A DNA stretch of 64,000 nucleotides, taken from NCBI GenBank assembly GCA_964019165.1, contig OZ025272.1, forward strand, positions 17,558,093 through 17,622,092, written 5' to 3'. The stretch comes from Mastigias papua (Eukaryota > Cnidaria > Scyphozoa > Rhizostomeae > Mastigiidae). Each line of letters begins with the position of its first letter. Positions within the stretch are counted from its first letter, which is position 1. The notes beneath the pieces are model-generated. The model was given only the letters and a program-made list of their open reading frames with translations. It was not told the origin of the DNA and did not search any database. The translations under genes and the position numbers were made by a program. Shown here piece after piece: positions 1 through 10,975 of this stretch.

Positions 1-140
1 ATGTAGCATCAAAAAACAAACTCAATTAGGAAAAACATCCATTCAGAAAAGTCACAGCTCGTCTTAACTATTCGAGTATAACAAATATCATTGTGCAAGC
101 GAAAATATCCTTTAAGTTCAATGTCTTTTGAGAGTATATG
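1..140 (-). repeat. Partial 3' LTR of element X
   Basis: This stretch aligns with 10,395-10,540 over its whole length, with scattered substitutions and one region of indels near the middle. The shared block stops at the motif AGAGTATA (131-138). Just inside follows a purine tract on the minus strand (about 143-160), as expected for the polypurine primer next to a 3' LTR. The outer part lies outside the window. Confidence 0.85.
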
Positions 141-386
141 CTATACCTCTCATTTTTTTTTGAAAAAGTCGAAAAATTTAATATGGGAAGCGATCAGATG
201 GGTTTGAAACTCTTTCACTTTTTGTTCTTGTCTCATTTGTCAGAGGTGCAGATAATGACGTATTTATATGTTCTGATGTCAAATTTTGACTGCTACTCTC
301 ACTGGTATCACATGAACTATCTGGTGATACACTTTGATGTCTACTTTCAAAAATGTTAGCTGGATCCTCCCCTTTTATTATTATCA

Positions 387-635
387 GGGACGGGTCATTA
401 ATTACTTGTGGGAGGGGGTGGAAGACATTCTCATATATTAAATGGAATTTTCGTCCCCCCTCTCAGATTTATGTAAATATTTTGATCCCCACTCCAGGAT
501 CTCAGAACAATCTCCATAGTCCTTCTCTTGAAATGCTCTTTATTTTTCAACCCCCCTCCCTCTGAGTGTGCTGGTTTTGGTCCCCCTCCCTGATGTCTTC
601 CAACCCCTCCCCTGGAAGAATTAATGACCTTTCCC
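387..635. mobile_element. MITE copy 1, Harbinger-like, in the 3' end of element X integrase
   Basis: The 249-bp element has inverted ends starting GGGACGGGTCATTAATTA on the left and ending in the diverged complement on the right, about 40 bp each. The flanks are TCA and TAA, compatible with a degraded 3-bp TWA target site. A relative lies at 19,231-19,481 with a perfect TTA duplication. It truncates the integrase frame of X, whose last native residues read RRHLRER. No coding capacity. Assignment to PIF/Harbinger rests on the 3-bp target only. Confidence 0.75.
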
Positions 636-1179
636 TAAGATGCCGTCGATTTTGCCTCCATACTTGCCCATTTTCCAACCGTATAAAGAAACTTCTAGGT
701 TGTTTAGCTTTACCTAGTACTACAGCAGGTCTCCAATCTTTCCCATCTCGTACCTTTACAACTGTCCCTTTTTCAAGTTCAGGAAGCTCTCGAGTATTTG
801 TATCATAATACTTTTTCTGTTGAAATTGCATTTCCTTTCTCACATGTTGGAATGTACTGTCATCAACAATATTTGGCCTCAGACTATTATTTGTTACCGG
901 CAAAATGGATCGTAAATTGCGAGAAATCAAAAGCTGTGCTGGTGTAGCATATTTGTCTATAGGAGCATCACGATATTCCAAAATAGCTAAATGTGGATCT
1001 CTTCTATCCTTCATTGCTTTTTCAAGAATGCTCTTTGCTGTTTGAATTGATCTTTCCGCAAGAGAATTGCCTTGTGGATATTTGGGAGTACTAGTCTCAT
1101 GAAGAAAACACCAATTAAACCCCAATTCTTTGCAAAATTTTCAAATAACTTTAAACTGTATTGTGGACCATTGTCACTT
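636..1179 (-). pseudogene. Integrase, C-terminal part (element X)
   Basis: The minus-strand frame holds the end of the integrase core, with the third catalytic acidic residue in the context LAERSIQTAK, then a C-terminal domain with a KVRDGKDWRPAVV stretch typical of gypsy integrases. The first part of the protein lies at 5,887-6,284, beyond the Y insertion. A long open frame runs from 1,125 down into the MITE, which supplies artificial extra residues. Family known: it would join retrotransposon DNA to host DNA. Here it is disrupted. Confidence 0.85.
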
Positions 1180-1184
1180 CTAAC

Positions 1185-1317
1185 TATTGCATAGGAACTA
1201 TGGACCCTATAATAATCCCTGTTTTGTTTACTATATTTGATTTACCTCGTTTTGTCATGTTTGATTTACTTCATTGCGAGGGAAGATGAATGAGTTGTTG
1301 TTTTGCACACTGTTTCA
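1185..1317 (+). repeat. 5' LTR of element Y (133 bp)
   Basis: Begins TATTGCATAGG and ends CTGTTTCA, defined by comparison with the 3' LTR and by the CTAAC duplication immediately outside. It lacks a 27-bp segment present in the 3' copy, and about six substitutions separate the two over the aligned 133 bp. The LTR is short for a gypsy element. Confidence 0.9.
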
Positions 1318-1347
1318 TCTGGCGACGGGTAGTGATGAATCTAAAAG

Positions 1348-1925
1348 ATGAACACACTAGCAAAATTAACTGGAACACCTAGTTTCAATCCTGCTGACCG
1401 TACCGAAAATGTGATGCAAGCCTTCACCGATTTCATTGAAACGTGGGAAATGTGGTATGACGTAGCTTCAATTGGGGAAGTAAAAGCGGACGCCACGGAA
1501 GTGGAGAGGAGGGAACACAAAGCAAAAGTATTCCGAATGTGCGCCTTTTCAGGTGAGCGTTTAAAAGTCGATCTTAAAGCTGAATACAACCAGGATATGA
1601 CCGTATTAAAGGCGGCTAATTTCGATACCATGATAAGAAAGCTCTATGATCGCTATAGGCCAACTCAGAAAAGTGTACTTTTACACTACAATTTCATCAG
1701 CTTAAGCAGGCTAGTGCGGAAACAGTTGATGATTTTATCAATAAAGTCTGTCAACATGCCGAAAAATGCACATTTAAATGCACTAATGAGTAGTGTACTG
1801 CTAAAGATTTAATTCACAAAACCCTTATACGCGACCAAATCATTATTGGTATCAATATAGCTAGCATTCGTGAAGATGCACTGGAAAGGGAATATGATCT
1901 AGCCACCCTAATTGCCAAAGCCCGT
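1348..1925 (+). pseudogene. Gag (element Y)
   Basis: The start codon lies 30 bp inside the 5' LTR. The first about 115 residues are collinear with gypsy capsid proteins: a WEMWYDVASIG stretch, then a TMIRKLYDRYRPTQKS segment. After about 1,690 the frame shifts, and similarity continues in another frame to about 1,925 (KARKIEATKIAQKE region). The product would form the particle around the element RNA. Frameshifted and unlikely to be made. Confidence 0.75.
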
Positions 1926-2289
1926 AAAATAGAAGCGACAAAAATTGCTCAAAAGGAACTTGAATCTGAGCCCCCTAGCTCCTCTTTTCAAATTGGGTGT
2001 GCTGACACTGAAAAGCCAGAAAATGGTCAATAAAATTGGGAAAAAAGGGGGGAAATATTCTCACTAAGCCCAAGAAAGGGAAACTCTTATGGAACAAAGA
2101 CCCCACTTCTATACCAACAAAATTATATGCTGCGCTGGCTGTGATAGGACCATCTGCAACAGAGGTCAAAACTGTGCAGCAAAAATGCCTTCTGTAATTT
2201 TTGTGGGAAAAAGGCCATTTTGCAGCTGTTTGCATGAAACAAACAAAGGGAATTTCAACAGTCAAAACAATAAAAGGGGAGTCCCTCCA

Positions 2290-2900
2290 AGCCATCCACA
2301 CCCTCTCTAACAACCACAAAACTGCGGAAGTCCTTATTGGAAAGAAAAATTCAAAGATCCAAGCACTCATTGACACAGGTGCAGAGGTCAACATCTTACT
2401 TGAAAGCATGGTGCCACCCAGCATTCGAAGGATCTTTCCCACCCCAGTCACCCTACAGCCCTATAGCAGCTCCCTGATAAAACCCAAGGGACAAATCACA
2501 CTGGATGCCACCTGGCACAACGAAACCATGAGGGCCACATGGGTGATAATTGATGACAAGGATGCATGTGGCAAGCCATGCAACTTAGTCTCCTTTGCGC
2601 TAGCTGAGTCGCTGGGCATTCTTTCTTTCAATAACCCTCCACATGATGTCAATTCTGTCTTGAATTCCACCATTCATAACTCACAGACCAGCAAAAATTT
2701 CCACAACCCGCTGAACAGCACACACCCATCAGTTGCCAATATATTATCTAAATATGAATCCGTCTTCTCCGGCCTTGGCAAATTGCATGCCAATCCAATA
2801 CATTTTCACCTAAAACCTGATGCTAAACCAGTAATTCAACCTCCACGTCCTATACCATACCACCTCCAAGGAGCTTTCGAAAACGCTCATTTGTTACATG
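2290..2900 (+). pseudogene. Protease and start of reverse transcriptase (element Y)
   Basis: The frame contains the aspartic protease signature LIDTGAEVNIL (about 2,368-2,400), then the linker typical of gypsy pol ending in a FHLKPDAKPVIQPPRPIPY segment just upstream of the reverse transcriptase fingers. The frame breaks near 2,890 and continues in another frame. The protease would cut the polyprotein. The locus is degenerate. Confidence 0.8.
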
Positions 2901-3480
2901 GAAGATGATGGCGTTATAGAACAACACTCTGGGCCAGTAACGTGGCTTGCCAACCCAGTTTTGGTTCCAAAACCAGATGGGAGCATTAGAATCACTGTAG
3001 ATTTATGAGGCCTAAACCAAGCCCTCCTGAATCCTCACTTACCCATACCCAGAGTAGAAGATGTCCTGCCCATGTTTAACGGAAAATCTGTTTTTAGTAA
3101 GCTGGACCTAAAAACAGCCTTTCACCAGCTTGAACTTGATTCTGAGTCTCGCCCATTAACCGTTTTTCGTGCAGGGGACCGTTTTAATGCCATACAAACG
3201 TCTCACAATGGGTACGTTACCAACCTCCGGTGAATTTAATCAAAGACTTTGCCCTATCCTTGCCAATATCAAAAATGCAACTATCATTCAAGATGATATT
3301 GTCATTGCAGCCACTGACCTTCCAAGTCACAACATGTCATTGGACCATGTCTTTGCTGCTCTACAAACTTCTGGATTAACTGTCAGCCCAAGCTAATGTG
3401 TCCTAGCCTCATCAGAAATCCCATTCTGGAGATTCTAAGTCACCAAAGAGGGCATAAGACCAGATCCCGAAAAGGTTAAA
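2900..3480 (+). pseudogene. Reverse transcriptase core (element Y), broken
   Basis: Recognisable blocks are WLANPVLVPKPDGSIRI, then a premature TGA at 3,006-3,008, then SKLDLKTAFHQLELD, a frameshift near 3,180, and a degraded catalytic block reading IIQDDIVIAA near 3,290 in place of the usual YxDD. The break at the active-site region and the stops show the enzyme is dead. Confidence 0.8.
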
Positions 3481-3483
3481 GCC

Positions 3484-4260
3484 GTGCAACAAGCAGACAG
3501 GCCACAAACTAAGGATGAAGTTAAATCCTTCTTATGCATGATTCGCTCCAATGGGCAATTCATTCCCGACCTTGCAGCTGCTACAGCCAACCTCAGAGAA
3601 CTCACAAAAACTAACACCACCTTCCAATGGCTAGCTACACACGAAAAGGAGTTTCAAAACCTGAAGGAGGAGGCATTTAAAGAGGATGTTCTACTACGAC
3701 ACTATGACATGAATGTCCGAACTTTCATCTTTGTTGATGCTCATAATACAGGCCTATCTGCAATCCTTATCCAAGGCCCTTCGATAGATACAACGAAATC
3801 TGTTGCCATAGCATCTCGGACTACCACTGCAGCAGAAAAAACTACTCACAATTGGATTTGGAAGCCACTGCAATCGATTTTGGCCTACGACATTTCAGGC
3901 TCGTTCTTGTCGGAGGCCCACCAGTTACCATTGTCACTGATCAACAGCCCCTGGTATCACTGTGGACCTCCAAACGAAAGCCACCATCTAGGATTGAGCG
4001 TATACTTCTTCGCCACCAAGATGTTAACCACTAAGTCATCTGGCGCAAAGGGAAAGAAAACCCTGCCGATTACACCAGCCGGCATGCTATCCCTATTGAA
4101 AACCTGCCTCAGCACATCCATGGTGAAGCAAAAGAACACCAAAAGCTTCTTTTTCTTCGTCATCAACCAATCCAATCTATCATCTCTCTTCAGTGTTTAC
4201 ATCAAGCCCAACGTAATGATAGGCAAATTGAGCGTCTTCGTCATTTCATCGCATTTGGCC
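3484..4260 (+). pseudogene. Reverse transcriptase connection and RNase H (element Y)
   Basis: The first frame (from 3,484) carries the gypsy connection region, with a block of the type NGQFIPDLAAATANLREL, followed by an RNase H start (FIFVDAHNTGLSAIL). The frame then shifts near 3,840. The RNase H continues in the frame opening at 3,852, with the acidic block VTDQQPLVSLW. It would degrade RNA in the RNA-DNA hybrid. Confidence 0.75.
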
Positions 4261-4269
4261 TTCCACCCT

Positions 4270-5657
4270 ATAATGACCCAATATTAAAGGGGTATCACAA
4301 AACTTTCAGTGAACTCTCTATAGGAGCAGATGACATTATATACAGAGGTGACAGAATTCTCCTTCCGCAGTCTCTCTATAATGAGGTTATCTCAATAGCT
4401 CACAGTGGCTCACATGCAGGACAAGATGTTGTTAAACGACGAATCAGGGCTCATTTCTGGTTTCCCAGCCTCGACAACACTGTCCAACAGCACCTTCAAA
4501 CATGTCATGAATGCCAGATCCATACAAGAAGCACTACTAAAGTACCACTATCCAGTGCACCAACACCACACCATCCTTGGGAATCAGTCTCACTAGATCT
4601 TTTCGGACCTTTACCGGACATATCTCACATCCTTGTCAGTCGATGCAACCGCTCCAGATTCCCTGATGCAAAGGTAGTTCACTCCACAGGGGCTCGGCAT
4701 GTTCTTCTAGTCCTTGCTACAATTTACAACAATTTTGGAAACCCACGTGAACACAAAGCTGATAATGGCCCCCCTTTCAACAGCCAAGAGTTTAAAGACT
4801 TCTCTGCTGCTAGAGGCATAATTGTCAAACATTCGTATCCTTACCACTCCCAAGGTAATGAAGCCGAATGCTTTATGAAACCTTTGGGTAAAGCAATTAA
4901 AATCGCTTTTGATACCAATAAACCTGTAGCCATTGATGATCTATTTACAGATTATCGATCCACACCACACCCAGCCACAAGACTCACCCCAGGTGACATG
5001 GTCTTTCGAGGTGGCTACCATTCCAAACTTCCTAAAAAGACCCCACCGACTTATAGCCTAATTGAAGGAGCTAAAGGACGCGATAAGGAGTGGAAAACCA
5101 AGGTCAATGCCAACAAAAATGCCTCTCGCTGGAGAAAGTACCCAAATATTATCCAGGGAGAAGATGTCCTTGCTATGCGTTCCCAAACTAGAGGGAAATT
5201 TCATTCACTGTATGAACCAACTCCTTACACTGTAATAGACGTAAAAGGTGCCCGATATAAACTTCTTTCCTGTGACACGCGACACTCAAGACAACCTATA
5301 TTCCGACATGCTTCACAAATCAAGCTGTATCACGAGCCAGCCCCAATCAATTTGCAGCAGACCAAGCCACCCAGCGTACAACTACCTCACCCTGGCGCAA
5401 CAATTGACATCCCATGCACTAGGAGAAAGTTCCAAGATCAACCAATTCAACCCAGCCGTGATTCACTACCACACCAAGCTCAAAACAGCCCAGGAAATAA
5501 AGGTGACCAACCACCACAAGAGGAAAACGCCCGAGAAAGTGAGATCTCACTTTCACCTAGTCCAGATGCACTTGAGCCACAAATCACATTCTGTCAACCA
5601 GAGCAAGAAACTGTAGACAAAGAGAGAAGAAGGACTGTGAAACAAAAAAAAAGTTAA
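4270..5657 (+). pseudogene. Integrase (element Y)
   Basis: A zinc-binding region is visible as a histidine pair (HSGSHAG, about 4,400) and a CHEC pair (about 4,507). Core blocks follow: SLDLFGPL, ADNGPPF and GNEAECF, which hold the three acidic residues. A short deletion or scramble lies between the first and second (about 4,620-4,690). The last open frame, 4,875-5,657, encodes 260 residues: the core end, the C-terminal domain and a proline/glutamine-rich tail. Confidence 0.8.
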
Positions 5658-5726
5658 GTAAAAAGATCTGATCAATAAACTTCTCAATTGATCAGTACAG
5701 TAACATTAAATAGAAGAAGAGAGTGA

Positions 5727-5886
5727 TATTGCATAGGAACTATGGACCTTATAATAATCCCTGTTTTGTTTACTATATTTGATTTACCTAATTTTGTTAT
5801 GTTTGATTTACCTCATTGCGAGGAAAGATGAATCAATTGGACTAATGGCTGAACTTGAATGAGTTGTTGTTTTGCACACTGTTTCA
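5727..5886 (+). repeat. 3' LTR of element Y (160 bp)
   Basis: Matches the 5' LTR from TATTGCATAGG to CTGTTTCA but carries an extra 27 bp after GATGAA. The extra segment is bounded by TGAA on both sides, so a slippage deletion in the 5' copy is the simplest explanation. CTAAC follows at once (5,887-5,891). Confidence 0.9.
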
Positions 5887-6284
5887 CTAACCACTTTAGG
5901 AATACCATATCGGGAAAAACTGCTTTCAATTTTTGAATAATTACCGAACTGTCCGTTTTTCTCTACCTCTCTATCTCCCAAAATCTGCTGTAGAAATTAA
6001 CTACTATGATATATTCTTGACCATTCCAAAGAAATAAATCTGTACCAACTATTTGAAAAGGATATTCCGTAATGGCACTTGTCAGCATTGGTTCTTTAGC
6101 ATGCATGTTTCTAGACTCTAAACAAATATTGTATGAATGTACAACTTGCTCTATATCATTTTTGATACCAGGCCAAAGCACAGTGTCAGGTGCCCGTAAC
6201 TTTGTTTTCTCTATGCCGAGATGAGCTTGATGAGGATTAGCTAAGATTGTTTTCCTCAAAGATCTAGGAATAACTATTCTCTCT
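5887..6284 (-). pseudogene. Integrase, N-terminal part (element X)
   Basis: The minus-strand frame carries the zinc-binding histidines (HQAH) and a CLESRN block in which the usual first cysteine is missing, then the start of the catalytic core (VGTDLFLWNGQEY) with the first aspartate. The frame runs into the Y insertion just before the second catalytic aspartate. At its other end it is separated from RNase H by LINE D. Confidence 0.85.
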
Positions 6285-7331
6285 TTTTTATATATATTTA
6301 TCAAAGAAGACCTAAATACATACAACAGATATAACTGCTGTGCCATTCACTGCAGGAAAGGGCACGAAGTCAGCGAGTTCCCACAATGATTGACACTTAC
6401 AATTAATTAAGAAATTATATCCAAAGAAATATTACAATAAAAAGAAAACAAAACGAAAAGCCTGATCGCTGCGCAGAACTGCCGCTGTTTGATAAAATGG
6501 TCGACCAACCGCCAGCCCGACATAGCGCCCCTGTACTATAGAAAATGAATTGGTCCTGCATGCTAGTTCAGATACCAAACAGCAACTGCCGGTTGGATGG
6601 CATGTTTGTCAAGCAAGACCAACTACCCGATTGTACGCTTCAGGGTTAAGAAACTCCACTCCAGGTCGGACGGACAATTAATCAGACCATTCCAGAAACA
6701 GCCTAATTTTACTTAAAACTTTCGGAATTCTCGATATATTGAATGGTTGCTTCTATTATCATTTTATTATCTATCATTGAAAGGGATGGGTTTCCATACA
6801 ACATTAGATGACATAGTTCCCTGGGATCTAGATTCAATGCATCTATATTTAATATCTGAGAGAGAGCTGACCGAGGAGATGCCGACGCAACTCATTAAAA
6901 ATTGGGCAGTACAAGAAGAAGTGCTCATTATCCTCTTTAGCCATGCCACAATTACAAAATGGGTTAAGACAATCAAAATTATGCCGAAATTTGTGTTCGT
7001 TAAGGGAGCTAAATTCAAGACGACATGTAGTTAATAATCGAATTCCCTGCAAATTAGCAATGCCATAAATAGGATTTCCTTCTGGCCTTACACGCGCAAT
7101 TAACTGACGCTTAAACTCTGTAAGCGTCGAAGAATTTCTCAGTTCTTCATTAAGGGAGTTCCATTCAAATAGTGTATTGTAAAAATATGTGGTTGAAAAA
7201 CGTGCAGTTCTGGGTGCACTTTGGGCATATGTGCGCGAGTGTCTCAAGTTATGTAACACAGGCCTGACAGGTGGTATCTCAGCAAACAGGTAGTATGGAG
7301 ATTCAAGTTTTCTTAGTTAAAAAAATACAAA
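6285..7331 (-). mobile_element. LINE D, 5'-truncated, inserted in element X
   Basis: The 1,047-bp insert is flanked by the 13-bp duplication AACTATTCTCTCT (6,272-6,284 and 7,332-7,344) and has an A-rich 3' end on the minus strand, both marks of target-primed reverse transcription. The minus-strand frame at 6,849-7,259 encodes a LINE ORF2 C-terminal region, with SLNEHKFRHNFDC followed by a CNCG and EHFFLYC zinc-binding cluster. The reverse transcriptase core is absent. The remaining 450 bp are 3' untranslated sequence. Confidence 0.9.
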
Positions 7332-7344
7332 AACTATTCTCTCT

Positions 7345-8530
7345 CCTTTGAAAACTATGTCACCAATAGCTGACAATTCCTCTTTGATAGGCCAGAATTG
7401 TTTAACAGACATATGAACCTTCATTTTCTTGTTAGGCCATCCCATCTCAATGTAAGTTATCAATCTCTGTAACTCTTCATCTTTCTTAGTCTCTTCCTTA
7501 ATAAGAACCAATTGTTTATCTGGTATAGATTTACTTGAAGTAACCATATGAAGCTGCGCTGTCATGTCCTTCTCAGTGATTTCCTCTGCAATGTCACTAA
7601 GATGTGCTCTTGACAGTGTATCCACAAGTAACATTTCTTTCCCTGGCTTATACGTAAGATCAATATCGTACTTTTGTAATCTAAGTAACATGCGTTGTAG
7701 CCTTGGAGGAGTATTTGCTAATGGTTTCTTTAGAATGCTTTCTAAATGTTTGTGATCACTTTGAGTTGAAACCTTGCTTCCATAGATATATTGATGATAA
7801 CGCTCACACCCAAAAGCGACAGCTAGCAATTCTTTTTCAATCATGGCATATCTCTTTTGTGCCTCTGTCATAGCCCTTGAAGCATAACTGACAGGTGTCC
7901 CTTCCTGCATAAGGACTGCACCAAGCCCATCTTTACACGCGTCAACTTGAATCGTCACAGGTTTCTCAACATCAAAATAAGCAAGACATTGTGAGTTTAC
8001 TAGTAGTTGCTTAATCTTTTCAAACGACTCTTGTTGCTCAGTTCCCCATTGCCACTCAATGTTCTTTTGAAGGAGTGCACGTAAAGGTGCTGTAGCAGTT
8101 GACACATTCGGGATGAATTTCGCTACTTAATACTTAATACTCGTTGAACTCCTGGTTTATCTAGTGGTGGAGGCATTTTTGAAATAGCTTCTACCTTTGA
8201 AGGATCTGGAACAATGCCATTTTCAGTCAACTTATGGCCTAGATATGTAATTTCATTTCTTTTAAACTTGCATTTATCAATGTTCAATGTCAAATTTACC
8301 TGCTTGGCTTTCTCTAGCGTCTGAATAATCTCCTGTCTTGCTCTTCTTCTGAGATTCCCCTTATCAAACAATCATCAATATCTGTTTCACATCCTTCTTT
8401 ATTCTCAAAATGCTGATATATTTGCTTATGAAAAATCTCTTGAGCTGAGTGAATTCCAAATGGCATTCTTAGAAATCGGAATCTACCAAATGGTTTATTA
8501 AACGTCGTCTTCAAAGAACTCTCTATGTCT
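7345..8530 (-). pseudogene. Reverse transcriptase C-terminal half and RNase H (element X)
   Basis: Three overlapping minus-strand frames (8,514-8,314, 8,371-8,123, 8,105-7,317) together carry an FGIHSAQEIFHK block, a catalytic block TDIDDCLI, the block YLGHKLTENGI, the connection, and RNase H with VDACKDGLGAVL. A small duplicated run near 8,130-8,145 (TACTTAATACTTAATA) and another shift near 8,340 break the frame. The product would copy the element RNA into DNA. Confidence 0.85.
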
Positions 8531-9192
8531 AGAGGTATCTGTCAGTATCCATGATTGGCATCAGGTTTTGTAATATATTTAGCGTTAACAGTGCGAGTTA
8601 AGATTTCCTCCCATGTAGGAAGCTGACAAGGCCCTCTTTTAATAACTTCATTAAGATCACGTGGATCTAGGCAAATCCGAAGTGCACCATTTGGCTTTTC
8701 AATGACCACAAGAGAATTTACCCATTTAGTAGGCTCATCCACTAGTGCAATTACTTTATTTGCTTCCATTTTCTCTAGCTCAAACTTTAACTTATCTCGC
8801 AAAGCTGAAGGAATTTTCCTAGGTGCATGAATAACTGGCATGGCATTCTCTTCAATCTGCATATGATAGACTAATTCCAAATTACTAAGTCCATTAAAAA
8901 CTCCTGGATACATCTGCTTTATTTCACGTTTCATATCCTCATCAAACTTGTTTGATAATTTTTTGATCTTATTTGCTGTTTCAACCTTTATTGCTTTCTG
9001 CTCCTGCAAGTTACTGCTTTCAGTTCTAGCTATCTTTGCAGGTTTCTTGTGTACTGCACACATAACTTGAATGAAATCCAACTTCTTACAAGAATCAAGC
9101 CCAAGAACTGATCGGCTATCCGTTTCTACGACATAAAAGTCGGTATGCAATATTTTCCCTTGGAAGCTGCATTTTTTGAACATACTCCACAA
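8531..9192 (-). pseudogene. Protease-RT linker and RT fingers (element X)
   Basis: The minus-strand frame of about 216 residues ends at a TGA that replaces a tryptophan codon after DANHGY. It contains the linker (YVVETDSRSVLGLDSCKKL), the pre-RT segment HAPRKIPSALRDKLK and the RT block NSLVVIEKPNGALRICLDPRDLN. It overlaps the gag-protease frame in another phase at 9,126-9,192. Confidence 0.85.
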
Positions 9193-10251
9193 ACAAGAAT
9201 TTCATTACCATTATGTCCAATTAATTTTGCGCTGCGGTATTTCAGTGTAAGAATCGACTCTTTGTTTCTATTATTCACTTGATTAAAAACACGAAGAGGC
9301 ATCACATCAACTTCAGCTCCTGTATCAATCTTCACTCTGACTTTTGCATCTTTCATATGTAAAACAACCGTTACTTCTGTATTACATTGCTTTTCATCAT
9401 TATAAGCTACTGTTTCAATCACGTATGAATCATCATCTTCTAAAGATATTTCTTTTTCTTCCTTACGTAACTTGCAACATTTTGACCGGTGATTCTTTTT
9501 ATTACCATTTCTGCACAGTGTCCCATAAGCTGGACATTTCTTAGGAGGATGCTGACGACCACAATAAAGACACGAATGTGTCCTATCATATTGATCATAT
9601 TTTTTGTTGATGTTCCCCTTATCCTGTTTCCTATTACTTGCAGCATTTTTACTGACAGGCCCGACATCAGACGTGGGTTCTGTTAGATTTTTTATTTGCT
9701 CACGAGTGATTTCTTCAGCTCGACAAACATCAACAGCCTGTGCAAAACATAGGTCAGCCCCTTGCTTTAGAAGCCTATCACGAACTGCATCTGACTTTAT
9801 ACCTTCAACTATTCTGAAGGTCATCATGCCCTCGTGAATTTGACCAAATTCACATGTTGAAGCCAGATTTTTCAACTCAAAGACATAAGAATCAACATTT
9901 TCATTAATACGTTGATCGCGCTCGAAGAATTTTCTGCGCTCAGTTATCAGATCCCGTTTAGGAATGCAGTGTTCTTCAAACTTTCGAAATAATTCAGTAA
10001 CTGTAATCTGATCTTCATCAGTATCATTACCAGCTTCATCTTTAATTCTTAGGCCATGTCCATGTGTTAAAAATCTCACGCCCCTCTTCGCCAATAAGAT
10101 ATAAAAATGTGGAATACTTCTCTTTCTCCGTTTTTGAGGACATCACTGCATCGATAAACAACTGCATGCTCTGTCTACATTTCTTCCAAACAGCTGCAAT
10201 ATTCCCGTCCGTAAAATTCATCCTCCCCACGTGCTGAAGCGATAAAGCCAT
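9126..10251 (-). pseudogene. Gag-protease (element X)
   Basis: Gag opens at 10,251 (MALSLQHVGRMNF) and shifts frame near 10,050. The main frame then holds the capsid, a zinc-knuckle region with CLYCGRQHPPKKC, and a protease signature KIDTGAEVDVMPL near 9,320. The start was chosen because it lies about 80 bp inside the likely primer-binding site. Structural and processing roles are known for the family. Confidence 0.85.
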
Positions 10252-10331
10252 TTTGTGCAGAAACCATTAACTCCATTGAAACTAGAAAGCGCTCACTACC
10301 TTATTACAGCTGTACCCGTCAGCAAGAAAAT

Positions 10332-10345
10332 CACTTCTGGTACCA
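10332..10345 (-). promoter_or_regulatory. Possible tRNA primer-binding site of element X
   Basis: On the minus strand this reads TGGTACCAGAAGTG and lies between the LTR and gag, where a tRNA 3' end should pair. It resembles but does not match an initiator methionine tRNA complement. Low certainty on the exact boundary. Confidence 0.4.
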
Positions 10346-10540
10346 TATAAAATCCGGTTAAGCTTCACAAGAAAATACATCATGATAACTGTTCATGTAG
10401 CATCGAAAAACAAACTCAATTAGGAAAAACATCTATTCAAAAAAGTCACAGCTCGTCTCAACTATTCGAGTATATGCTTATATATATTCAAGTATATAAC
10501 ACAAATATCCTTTAAGTTCAATGTCCTTTGAGAGTATACA
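10346..10540 (-). repeat. 5' LTR of element X
   Basis: The part at 10,395-10,540 is repeated at the window start. The outer end on the minus strand is TGTATACTCTC, starting with TG as LTRs do. The inner end near 10,346 is set only by the possible primer-binding site. It abuts the 107-bp tandem repeat directly. Confidence 0.8.
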
Positions 10541-10559
10541 CTATAGTCATTTTCGAGCT

Positions 10560-10975
10560 AATTACAAAGGCTATAGCCTTACTTTTTGGTCAAAAATCGC
10601 TCATTTTCATCACTTTTCAATGTTCAATCAAAATCAATCAATTTCAAATTTGGTCATTTTTGAGCAAAATACCAAGGCTATAGCCTTACTTTTTGGCCAA
10701 AAATCGCTCATTTTCATCACTTTTCAATGTTCAATCATAATCAATCAATTTCAAATTTGGTCATTTTGAGCAAAATACCAAGGCTATAGCCTTACTCTTT
10801 GGCGAGAAATGTCTCATCTACATCACTTTTCAATCTGCAATTAGAATCAAGCCATTTAAAATTTGGTAAGCTTTGAGCAAAATACTAAGCCTACAGCCTT
10901 ACTCTTTGGCATAAATGGCTCATTTTCGTCACTTTGGAATCAGCAATCAAAATCAATCAATTTAAAATTGGTGGT
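10560..10975. repeat. 107-bp tandem repeat, block 1 (4 units)
   Basis: The core AAGGCTATAGCCTT or a variant recurs at 10,567, 10,674, 10,780 and 10,887, so the period is 106-107 bp. Each unit has two adjoining palindromes, AAGGCTATAGCCTT and TTTTTGGCCAAAAA, and then an AT-rich segment with a TCAATCAATTTCAAATTTGG stretch. Units decay toward the right. No coding role is likely although some frames stay open. Confidence 0.9.

Larger units (their letters stand above)
1185..5886 (+). mobile_element. Ty3/gypsy LTR retrotransposon Y, complete with both LTRs, nested in X
   Basis: The 4,702-bp element has related terminal repeats at 1,185-1,317 and 5,727-5,886 and is flanked by a perfect 5-bp duplication CTAAC (1,180-1,184 and 5,887-5,891). 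Between the LTRs lie gag, protease, reverse transcriptase, RNase H and integrase in gypsy order on the plus strand. A possible primer-binding site (TGGCGACGGGTAG) starts at 1,320, 2 bp inside the 5' LTR, and a purine tract (5,712-5,726) precedes the 3' LTR. Stops and frameshifts in every gene show it is inactive. Removing it rejoins the X integrase frame exactly. Confidence 0.95.
1..10540 (-). mobile_element. Ty3/gypsy LTR retrotransposon X (old, interrupted, 3' LTR cut by window edge)
   Basis: On the minus strand the order is 5' LTR, gag with zinc knuckle, DTG protease, reverse transcriptase, RNase H and integrase, the Ty3/gypsy order. The window start matches 10,395 onward, which identifies the two LTRs. 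Three later insertions lie inside it: gypsy element Y in the integrase, LINE D between RNase H and integrase, and a MITE at the integrase 3' end. All reading frames carry stops or shifts, so it is dead. The gag-RT type resembles Mag-like elements, but the clade is an inference. Its outer target duplication cannot be checked because the left end lies outside the window. Confidence 0.9.
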
